From an uncultured Alphaproteobacteria bacterium (GTDB taxonomy: Bacteria > Pseudomonadota > Alphaproteobacteria > HIMB59), in contig CABXXO010000001.1 of NCBI GenBank assembly GCA_902516235.1, positions 1 through 64,000 of the forward strand: DNA of 64,000 bases, in the 5' to 3' direction. The position numbers and the translations under genes are program-made. The notes under the pieces were generated by a model. The model was given only the letters and a program-made list of their open reading frames with translations, was not told the DNA's origin and did not search any database. Shown here in pieces: positions 52,209 through 59,605 of the stretch. The first letter of the stretch is position 1. Each line of letters begins with the position of its first letter.

Positions 52209-55208
52209 TTAAGATCTAACTCTCTCGCCATCTGGATCAACGTAATGAGAAGAAACAACCTCAACTGGAATTGAAATATCTTTTAAAGGGGATACAGCAA
52301 AAAGATTTTTTCCTATTTTATTTTTTCCATCTTTTATTATTGCTATAGAAAATGGGTTATTATATTCCACACTCCAACAAGATGAAGATACATGACCTAG
52401 TTTTGGTACAGGAGATGCTACTTTATCATTCTCAACGATATGAGAACCTTCAGGAATTTTAGTTCTTTTATCAAGTGGAACTAATCCAACAATAGTTTGT
52501 CTGTCTTCTGATGAGAACGCTTCTTTAGATAGAGATCTTTTACCAATGAAATCTTTTTTCTTACTTACCATTCCATTTAAACCCACGTCAAAAGGAACTG
52601 CTCTTCCATCTAACTCAGCACCAGCAACGTGACCCATTTCAATTCTAAGTGTGGACAATGCTTCTGTACCATAAGGCTCTATATTAAAAGCTTTACCCTC
52701 ATCCATAATCCTCTTCCACATATGAAGACCAAAATTAGACTCAACATTTACTTCATAAGCTAACTCTCCGGAGAAAGATATTCGATAAATTCTAGCAAAA
52801 ATACCATCAATGTTGGTGTCAACTAATCCCATAAACGGCAATCCTTCATTAGATAAATCTATATTGGGAAATAATTTTGATAAAAGTTCTCTGGACTTTG
52901 GTCCCGCAACAGCAATACCTGACCACTGTTCAGTTGTTGATAAAACATTAACATCTAATTCAGGCCAGACGACTTGAAGATAATATTCTAAGTGAGAGAG
53001 AACATTCGCTGCTTGTGCTGTAGTAGTCGTCATATGAAAATGATTTTCTGATAGCCTTGAAGTAGTACCATCATCAAAAACCATACCATCTTCTCGAAGC
53101 ATCACACCGTATCTAGCTTTACCTACAGGTAATTTTAACCAAGCATTTGTGTAAACTCTGTTTAAAAACTCTGGAGCATCTGGGCCTTTAATATCTATTT
53201 TTCCAAGTGTTGTAACATCACATATTCCAACATTTTTTCTAACATTTGCAGCTTCCCTATTTACAGCATCATTCATATTTTCTGACTCTTTGGGATAATA
53301 TCTAGGTCTTTGCCATAATCCTGCTGCAACAAAAACAGCATTTTTTTCTTCATGCCAATTATGAATTGGAGATTTCCTAGTTGGTAAGTAATGGTTTCCA
53401 ACTTCTCTACCTACAATTGCTCCAATAGTTACAGGAGTATAAGGTGGTCGAAATGTTGTATGACCAACCTCAGGGACAATTTTCTTTTCAATGTTTGAGA
53501 CATACTGAAGACCATTTAGATTACTGGTTTTACCTTGGTCTCCAGCCATTCCTAAAGTTGTATATCTTTTTACGTGTTCAATAGATCTGAAGCCCTCTCT
53601 GATAGCTAATTCAACATCGGACACTGCAACATCATTTTGAAAGTCAATGAAACGCTTTGGTTTTTTTCCTTGTGGTAAAGGCATACACCATAATCTTTCA
53701 TGTTTTTCGTATTTTGGTTCTTTTGAATTTGGTGTGTTAGTTTCAATATTATTATCTGTAAACTTATTTGATAGATCAAATCCAACTTGAAAACCTTCGG
53801 CTAAAGATTGGTTTAGTGTAAATGATCCATTAGCTGCTCCCACTGCGCTTTCTCTTTGTCTTTTTTTGTCAGGAACAAAAGCATCTATTTCTTCATTAAA
53901 TTTTAATTTATTACCGGCTTGAGATGATAAATGAACTGTTGGAGTCCAACCACCAGACATACAAATGCAATCACAATCAATACTCTCCAAGCTAGTAAAG
54001 TTTTCTTTGTCTTTATCTAATTCACCGATGACCGCAGATTTAATTTTTAAATGACCTTTTGTGTCAGCAATACCAGAATTAAATCTAATGTTGACACCTT
54101 TTTGTTTAACTTCCTTAACCAACTCGCCGTTAGAATTATTTCTAGTGTCTAAAATTACAGGAGTGATGTCATTTTTTAAAAATTCTAGGGCAGTTGAATA
54201 AGCAGTGTCATTGTTCGTAAAAATAATTGGTTTCTTACCAACCAACGTCTCGTAAACTGTCATATATTCTTTGGCTGCAGATGCTAACAAAATCCCTGGT
54301 CTGTCATTATTACCAAAAGAAATTGGTCTTTCTATAGAGCCCGTTGATACGATTACCTCACCTGCTCTAATATAATGTAATCTTTGTCTTGGAGTATATT
54401 TAGATGGATTTTCTTGGTGATCGCTGACCCTTTCGATCATCACAGTCATATTATGATCATAGTATCCAAAAACCTGAGATCTTTTTTTCAAAATTACATT
54501 GGGCAAACTTTTTAATTGAGCAACAGTATCATTAGCCCACTCTTTACCAGACATGTTTCCAATTGTGACCTCATCGGTAAGAAGCGATCCTCCAAAGTTA
54601 GCTTTATCTTCAGCAAGAATGACTCTGGCACCATTTTTTGCAGCTGCTAATGCACTGGCTAAACCAGAGGGGCCAGAACCAACAACAAGAACATCACAGT
54701 GTTCGTAATTATGTTCATATCTATCGGGATCAGGTTGTAGTGGAGCCACTCCCATTCCTGCAGCTTTTCTGATAAAAGGTTCATATATTTTCATCCAAAA
54801 ACTTTTTGGCCACATAAATGTTTTGTAATAAAAACCTGCTGGGAAAAAACGATTAAGCAAATTATTCACTTCCCCTATATCAAATTGCACTGAGGGCCAA
54901 CAATTTTGACTTTTCGCTTTAAGCCCTTCAACAAGTTCAACTTCGGTTGCAATAATATTGGGTTCTGACTTATTACCTTCATGTAATTGAACCATTGCAT
55001 TTGGTTCCTCTACTCCAACTCCTAAAAAACCTCTTGGTCGATGATATTTAAAACTTCTTCCAATCAAATGGATACCATTAGATATCAATGCAGATGCTAA
55101 AGTGTCACCCTCGTATCCATGATAAGTGTGGCCATTAAAAGAAAAATTAATTTTTTTATTTTTATTTATTAAGCCAGTTGAATTTTTTGTTCTATAAGCA
55201 TTACTCAT
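52209..55208 (-). CDS. mgdC: Sarcosine oxidase alpha-like / N-methylglutamate dehydrogenase subunit C
   Basis: A 999-residue protein with the heterotetrameric SoxA layout: an N-terminal ferredoxin-like part (NGHTYHGYEGDTLASALISNG, RSFKYHRPRGFLGVGVEEPN), a dinucleotide fold (VVGSGPSGLASALAAAKNG near 175), a middle domain with GGWTPTVHLSSQAGNKL near 415, and a GcvT-like tetrahydrofolate domain in the last 370 residues (GICDVTTLGKIDIKGPD, FSGELAYEVNVES, YGTEALSTLRIEMGH). The folate domain captures the methyl group as methylene-THF. It overlaps the delta-like gene by 8 bases. Confidence 0.9.
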   Translation of the reverse strand: MSNAYRTKNSTGLINKNKKINFSFNGHTYHGYEGDTLASALISNGIHLIGRSFKYHRPRGFLGVGVEEPNAMVQLHEGNKSEPNIIATEVELVEGLKAKSQNCWPSVQFDIGEVNNLLNRFFPAGFYYKTFMWPKSFWMKIYEPFIRKAAGMGVAPLQPDPDRYEHNYEHCDVLVVGSGPSGLASALAAAKNGARVILAEDKANFGGSLLTDEVTIGNMSGKEWANDTVAQLKSLPNVILKKRSQVFGYYDHNMTVMIERVSDHQENPSKYTPRQRLHYIRAGEVIVSTGSIERPISFGNNDRPGILLASAAKEYMTVYETLVGKKPIIFTNNDTAYSTALEFLKNDITPVILDTRNNSNGELVKEVKQKGVNIRFNSGIADTKGHLKIKSAVIGELDKDKENFTSLESIDCDCICMSGGWTPTVHLSSQAGNKLKFNEEIDAFVPDKKRQRESAVGAANGSFTLNQSLAEGFQVGFDLSNKFTDNNIETNTPNSKEPKYEKHERLWCMPLPQGKKPKRFIDFQNDVAVSDVELAIREGFRSIEHVKRYTTLGMAGDQGKTSNLNGLQYVSNIEKKIVPEVGHTTFRPPYTPVTIGAIVGREVGNHYLPTRKSPIHNWHEEKNAVFVAAGLWQRPRYYPKESENMNDAVNREAANVRKNVGICDVTTLGKIDIKGPDAPEFLNRVYTNAWLKLPVGKARYGVMLREDGMVFDDGTTSRLSENHFHMTTTTAQAANVLSHLEYYLQVVWPELDVNVLSTTEQWSGIAVAGPKSRELLSKLFPNIDLSNEGLPFMGLVDTNIDGIFARIYRISFSGELAYEVNVESNFGLHMWKRIMDEGKAFNIEPYGTEALSTLRIEMGHVAGAELDGRAVPFDVGLNGMVSKKKDFIGKRSLSKEAFSSEDRQTIVGLVPLDKRTKIPEGSHIVENDKVASPVPKLGHVSSSCWSVEYNNPFSIAIIKDGKNKIGKNLFAVSPLKDISIPVEVVSSHYVDPDGERVRS

Positions 55209-55473
55209 TGAAAGCCTCGTTCATTTTACATGTATCAAAAATTTCATGAGTAGCAGTATCTCTGGAAGCCTTAAACCATTGTCTACACCCAGAAACGTGA
55301 TGCCATAGTTCTGTATGTTTACCTCTAGGGTTGTCTCTAAAATATACAAAGTTGTCCCAATCTTCTGTTGAGATTTCTTCACCTAGCATAGGACGTTTGA
55401 CAGTAGCGTCTCCGCCATAAGAAAATTCATTTTGAGATCGTTTGCCACAATAAGGGCATTTTATTTCTAACAT
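55201..55473 (-). CDS. mgdB: Sarcosine oxidase delta-like / N-methylglutamate dehydrogenase subunit B
   Basis: A 90-residue zinc-ribbon subunit. Cys6 and Cys9 (CPYCG), His59 and Cys63 (WHHVSGC) match the known zinc ligands of sarcosine oxidase delta. GGDATVKRP and RDNPRGKHTELWHHVSGCRQW are the family core. It lies 3 bases after the beta-like gene. Confidence 0.9.
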   Translation of the reverse strand: MLEIKCPYCGKRSQNEFSYGGDATVKRPMLGEEISTEDWDNFVYFRDNPRGKHTELWHHVSGCRQWFKASRDTATHEIFDTCKMNEAFNE

Positions 55474-55476
55474 TAA

Positions 55477-56733
55477 TTAACCGATCCAGGGCTTAGGGCC
55501 GACACCTTTTTCGTCAATAATTTTACCAGTATGAAAACGTTCTAAATTAAAGTCGGAATTTAATTCATGCACCTTGTCATGAGCAATTGTATGAGCAAAA
55601 ACCCATCCTGATGAAGGAGTTGCTTTGAACCCTCCGTAGCACCAGCCACAATTTAAATAGACACCACCTATATGCGTTTTATCTATTATAGGAGAACCAT
55701 CCATGGACATATCCATAATTCCACCCCAAGTTCTCAGCATTTTCAGTCTGCTAAAGTTTGGAAATACTGCTAATCCACCTGTGAGAACGTGTTGTATCAT
55801 AGGCATATTACCTCTTTGGGCATAACTATTATATCCGTCTAGGTCGCCGCCCATAACCATTTCGCCCTTGTCAGACTGACTACAATAAAAGTGTCCTGCT
55901 CCAAAAGTTACAACTTGATGCAGTAATGGTTTTACAGGTTCAGAGACACAAGCTTGCAGCACATGAGCTTCGATTGGTAGTCTCATATTTAACATGTCTG
56001 CGAGAAGAGTTGTGCTACCGGCAACACATAGTCCGACTTTTTTTGTTTTAATACTTCCTCTTGATGTTTGAACACCTTCAATTTTTCCGTTATTGACATC
56101 AAAACCTGTGACTTCACAATTTTGAATAATATCAACACCCATTGAGTCCGCTTGTCTAGCGTAACCCCAAGCAACAGCATCGTGTCTTGCTGTTCCCCCT
56201 CGAGGTTGCATTAGTCCACCATGTATTGGAAAACGACAATTTTCAGAAAAATCTGCAAATGGGATCATTTGTTTAATTTCATCCCTTCCAAGTAGAATTG
56301 CATCTATACCATTAAGTCTCATTGAATTACCTCTTCTTGCATAAGCATTCATTTGTGCATCAGAGTGAGCTAGGTTAATAATTCCTCTTGGTGAATACAT
56401 GACATTATAATTAAGTTCTTGACTAAGTGTTTCCCATAATTTCATTCCAAATTCATAAAAATGGGCATTTGAGTCAAACATGTAATTCGATCGAAGGATC
56501 GTTGTATTTCTTCCTACATTACCCCCACCTATCCAACCCTTCTCTAAAATAGCAACATTAGTAATGCCGTGCTCTTTTGCGAGATAGTATGCTGTTGCTA
56601 GACCGTGACCACCGCCACCTATGATAATTACATCATACTCTTTTTTAGGTTCAGGGTCTTTCCAAGCAACTTCCCAGTCTTGATGGTTAGTGAAAGCATT
56701 TTTAACTAAGCTGAAGACAGAATATTTTTGCAT
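55477..56733 (-). CDS. mgdA: Sarcosine oxidase beta-like / N-methylglutamate dehydrogenase subunit A
   Basis: A 418-residue flavoprotein with the FAD-binding VIIIGGGGHGLATAYYLA near residue 35, GGGNVGRNTTILRSNYM near 67 and the C-terminal LNCGWCYGGFKATP. SoxB-like subunits carry the covalent FMN and oxidise the N-methyl group. It is the first gene of a seven-gene operon that ends with mgsABC. This gene order is that of the indirect methylamine pathway, so I favour N-methylglutamate as substrate; sarcosine remains possible. Confidence 0.87.
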   Translation of the reverse strand: MQKYSVFSLVKNAFTNHQDWEVAWKDPEPKKEYDVIIIGGGGHGLATAYYLAKEHGITNVAILEKGWIGGGNVGRNTTILRSNYMFDSNAHFYEFGMKLWETLSQELNYNVMYSPRGIINLAHSDAQMNAYARRGNSMRLNGIDAILLGRDEIKQMIPFADFSENCRFPIHGGLMQPRGGTARHDAVAWGYARQADSMGVDIIQNCEVTGFDVNNGKIEGVQTSRGSIKTKKVGLCVAGSTTLLADMLNMRLPIEAHVLQACVSEPVKPLLHQVVTFGAGHFYCSQSDKGEMVMGGDLDGYNSYAQRGNMPMIQHVLTGGLAVFPNFSRLKMLRTWGGIMDMSMDGSPIIDKTHIGGVYLNCGWCYGGFKATPSSGWVFAHTIAHDKVHELNSDFNLERFHTGKIIDEKGVGPKPWIG

Positions 56734-56789
56734 GATTCAAATTTACCTATTCGAAAATATATAAATAAATTAATTGCTTCAATAATGAC

Positions 56790-56806
56790 GTTCCATAATA
56801 TGAAAC
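56790..56806. promoter_or_regulatory. IclR-type operator in the tmm/mgd divergent promoter
   Basis: GTTCCA (56790-56795), spacer TAATA, TGAAAC (56801-56806): the same spacing as the two perfect sites, with one mismatch in the left arm. It lies 57 bases before the mgdA ATG, the same distance as the site in front of the FAD-GS operon, and 103 bases before the tmm ATG. Confidence 0.65.
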
Positions 56807-56908
56807 AATATTTTATTTATCCTTTATTCTGTTACCTTAATGACTAAAAAATGGATTGGAAATTTATTTATAATATTTAATATATTCTCAATTCAGGGGA
56901 GAATATTT

Positions 56909-58243
56909 ATGACAAAAGTAGCTTTAATTGGTACCGGTCCATGTGGTTTATCATTTCTTAGATCTTTATATCAAGCCAAAAAAAAAGGAGAGAATATACC
57001 GGAAGTAGTAGCATTTGATAAACAGTCTGATTGGGGTGGGCTTTGGAATTACAGCTGGAGAACAGGATCTGATGAATACGGTGATCCTATTCCTAATAGT
57101 ATGTACAGGTATCTATGGTCGAATGGTCCAAAGGAATGCTTAGAGTTTGCCGATTATTCTTTTGATGAGCATTTTAACAAGCCTATACCCTCCTTCCCCC
57201 CAAGAGAAGTTTTAAAAGATTATATTATTGGTAGGGCAGAAAAATCAGAATTAAAAAAAAATGTAAAGTTTAATACTACTGTCACTAGTGTTACCAGTGA
57301 TGGAGATGCATTTAATGTTTCTTACAAGGATAAGGTTGAAGATAAGATTAGTAGTGAGAGATTTGATAACGTTGTTGTAGCTACAGGTCACTTTTCAGTT
57401 CCTTATATACCTGAGTATAAAGGTATGAGTTCTTTTCCTGGAAGAATTATGCACTCACATGACTTTAGGGATGCAGAAGAGTTTCGAAATAAAAATGTTG
57501 TAGTGTTAGGAAGTAGTTATTCTGCAGAGGATGTTGCCTTACAGTGCCATAAATATGGAGCTAAGTCTGTAACTATTGGTTATAGAAATAATCCTATGGG
57601 ATTCCATTGGCCAGAGGGAATGAAAGAGGTTCATTATATGGATAGGATCGAGGGTAATAAGGCAATATTTAAAGATGGTACTATTCAAGAGATGGATGCT
57701 CTAATTTTGTGTACTGGCTACCTTCATCATTTTCCTTTTTTATCTGAAGAATTAAAATTAAAAACTCATAATAGATTATACCCTCCTAAACTTTACAAAG
57801 GTATTGCTTGGCAAGATAATCCTAATTTGTTTTATTTAGGTATGCAGGACCAGTTTCATACATTTAATATGTTTGATGCTCAAGCTTGGTATGTCAGAGA
57901 CATCATCATGAATAAAATTTCCCTTCCTTCCAACGATGAAATGGAAAAGGACATTAATAACTGGGTTAGTAAAGAGGAAGCATTAGAAGATGCCCATCAG
58001 ATGATAGATTTTCAAACAGATTACTGTGTTGATCTTTGTTCATCTATTGACTATCCCAGGATTGATTTTGAGTTAATTCGTAAAAATTTTTATGAATGGG
58101 AGGATCACAAAGAGGAAAATATTCTGACTTACAGAGATAAATCCTTTCCCTCACCAGTCACTGGAACAGTTGGACCGTCACACCACACCACATGGTTAGA
58201 GGCAATGGACGACTCTATGCAAACATACTTAAAAACTAAATAA
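56909..58243 (+). CDS. tmm: Trimethylamine monooxygenase
   Basis: Start at ATG 56909, behind a GGGGAGA ribosome site; an in-frame ATG 23 codons earlier gives a tail foreign to the family. The 444-residue flavin monooxygenase has the FAD motif GTGPCG (8-13), the FMO signature FPGRIMHSHDF near 168 and the NADPH motif GSSYSAED near 190. WGGLWNYSWRTGSDEYGDP, MYRYLWSNGPKE and FYLGMQDQFHTFNMFDAQAWYVRD are specific to bacterial Tmm. It oxidises trimethylamine to TMAO. The marine Roseobacter and SAR11 enzymes have the same length. Confidence 0.95.
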   Translation: MTKVALIGTGPCGLSFLRSLYQAKKKGENIPEVVAFDKQSDWGGLWNYSWRTGSDEYGDPIPNSMYRYLWSNGPKECLEFADYSFDEHFNKPIPSFPPREVLKDYIIGRAEKSELKKNVKFNTTVTSVTSDGDAFNVSYKDKVEDKISSERFDNVVVATGHFSVPYIPEYKGMSSFPGRIMHSHDFRDAEEFRNKNVVVLGSSYSAEDVALQCHKYGAKSVTIGYRNNPMGFHWPEGMKEVHYMDRIEGNKAIFKDGTIQEMDALILCTGYLHHFPFLSEELKLKTHNRLYPPKLYKGIAWQDNPNLFYLGMQDQFHTFNMFDAQAWYVRDIIMNKISLPSNDEMEKDINNWVSKEEALEDAHQMIDFQTDYCVDLCSSIDYPRIDFELIRKNFYEWEDHKEENILTYRDKSFPSPVTGTVGPSHHTTWLEAMDDSMQTYLKTK

Positions 58244-58251
58244 CTAAACAA

Positions 58252-58425
58252 ATGTCCAATAAATCCCTCAATTTTATTGGATGGATTTTGTTTATAATTT
58301 CTGCTGTCGGTTTTATCATATCTAGCATAGGTAGTTTTTGGGCTATGTTTGGAAGTCTCTTTTTTTTTGTAGCATGTTTTGTCTTTCTAATACCGTTCTT
58401 TAGAAAAGAGAAAAATAAAGATTAA
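58252..58425 (+). CDS. 57-residue membrane protein after tmm
   Basis: ATG 58252 lies 8 bases after the tmm stop. The product MSNKSLNFIGWILFIISAVG... has two hydrophobic helices (about residues 8-28 and 30-50) and a charged end (RKEKNKD). No clear ribosome site is seen, but proximity suggests it is co-transcribed with tmm. The stop overlaps the end of the convergent GcvT-like gene by 4 bases. Function unknown. Confidence 0.6.
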   Translation: MSNKSLNFIGWILFIISAVGFIISSIGSFWAMFGSLFFFVACFVFLIPFFRKEKNKD

Positions 58426-59591
58426 GGAATTTTTCTATCAATACCTTTAGGTATAAGTTTTTTTTTGTCATAAAAGGGAAGGTCTACGATTTCACAATCT
58501 GTAAAATTATCATTGGTAGACTGTACTTTAACTTTAAAATCTTTCCATTCACCTGGATAATCAAAACGAACATAACCTACATATTTTTGTAATGTAGGAG
58601 ACCAAGTAGATGCAGATAGATATCCAATTTTTTGTTCATTAGATGCTAAATAAACTTTTGCTCTGTGTGTAATTTCTTTTTGAGAAGTTATACCAAATAG
58701 TCTCTTCCCAAATTTTCTTGATAGAAATTCTAAAGCTTTTTTTCCAATGAAATTTTCCTTGTTTAAATCTACTAGAGAGCCTAGTCCGATTTCATAAGGA
58801 TTCATCGTAGAGTCAAAATCAGTATTGTTGTCTAAAATACCTGCCTCAATTCTTCTAATATCCATAGACTCAAGTCCATCAAATGTCAGACCCATTGGAT
58901 ATCCTATTTCACAAATAGTATCCCAAATTTTTTTAGAATTAGTTTTATTTCCTAAAGTGTAAATTTCAAAACCTAGTTCAGATGTCCACCCTGTTCTTGA
59001 GACATATACATCCTGATCAGCTATTTTAAAATATCCAGAGTGATAATATTTGAAGTCATCATTGATTTCACTATTTGTAAGTTTTGAAATAATATCTTTT
59101 GAGATTGGGCCTTGAATTTGAATAACACGGGAGTTTGGGTCTGAAATAGTAACTTCAAAGTTTTTTTGATGAGCTTTTAGCCACGTCTCAAGTGGTCCAT
59201 CAGGTTGTACATACCAGAACTTATTTTGCTCCACTCTAAAAAGGACACCGTCTATAAAAATCCCGCCATTTTCATAACAGGCGATTGCATATTTGCCCCT
59301 TCCAACTTTCATATCTTTGATTTTTCTACAAAATATTTTATCTAAAAATTCTTCTGATTGTGGGCCTTCAATTTGTATAGGTTTTTCTGGAACATCATAC
59401 ATGACAGCTTTTCTTCTTAAATTCCAATAACTATCAGATATTTTATTACCAACAGATATAGCAAAATAACGATCAGCGTATACTCCATAAGTATTATTCT
59501 CTTTATGATAAAAATTAAAAAAAGGTCCTTTATCAAACCTTTTATCACTAATTGGTAAAGTATTAGATTTATCTAAAAAAACTGAGCTCAT
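58422..59591 (-). CDS. GcvT-family folate-dependent methyltransferase, DmdA-like
   Basis: A 389-residue GcvT-fold protein (YWNLRRKAVMYDVPEKPIQIEG at residue 55, CYENGGIFIDGVLFRV, VSRTGWTSELGFEIY near 205, RRIEAGIL near 255, NPYEIGLG). Such proteins move a methyl or formaldehyde unit from a donor to tetrahydrofolate. The layout recalls DMSP demethylase DmdA, but I cannot confirm DmdA residues. Being 14 bases after tdm suggests a role in passing C1 units from TMAO or dimethylamine breakdown. Confidence 0.75.
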   Translation of the reverse strand: MSSVFLDKSNTLPISDKRFDKGPFFNFYHKENNTYGVYADRYFAISVGNKISDSYWNLRRKAVMYDVPEKPIQIEGPQSEEFLDKIFCRKIKDMKVGRGKYAIACYENGGIFIDGVLFRVEQNKFWYVQPDGPLETWLKAHQKNFEVTISDPNSRVIQIQGPISKDIISKLTNSEINDDFKYYHSGYFKIADQDVYVSRTGWTSELGFEIYTLGNKTNSKKIWDTICEIGYPMGLTFDGLESMDIRRIEAGILDNNTDFDSTMNPYEIGLGSLVDLNKENFIGKKALEFLSRKFGKRLFGITSQKEITHRAKVYLASNEQKIGYLSASTWSPTLQKYVGYVRFDYPGEWKDFKVKVQSTNDNFTDCEIVDLPFYDKKKLIPKGIDRKIP

Positions 59592-59605
59592 TTAAACTTT
59601 AATAT

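Noticed and set aside
55477-56733. Label as ordinary heterotetrameric sarcosine oxidase
   Set aside because: The subunits are homologous, but the same operon continues with mgsABC-like genes and lies opposite tmm, which fits N-methylglutamate dehydrogenase better. Sarcosine remains an alternative.
56840-56908. Upstream ATG of tmm
   Set aside because: It adds 23 residues before the FAD fold that are foreign to the family, and the good ribosome site belongs to ATG 56909.
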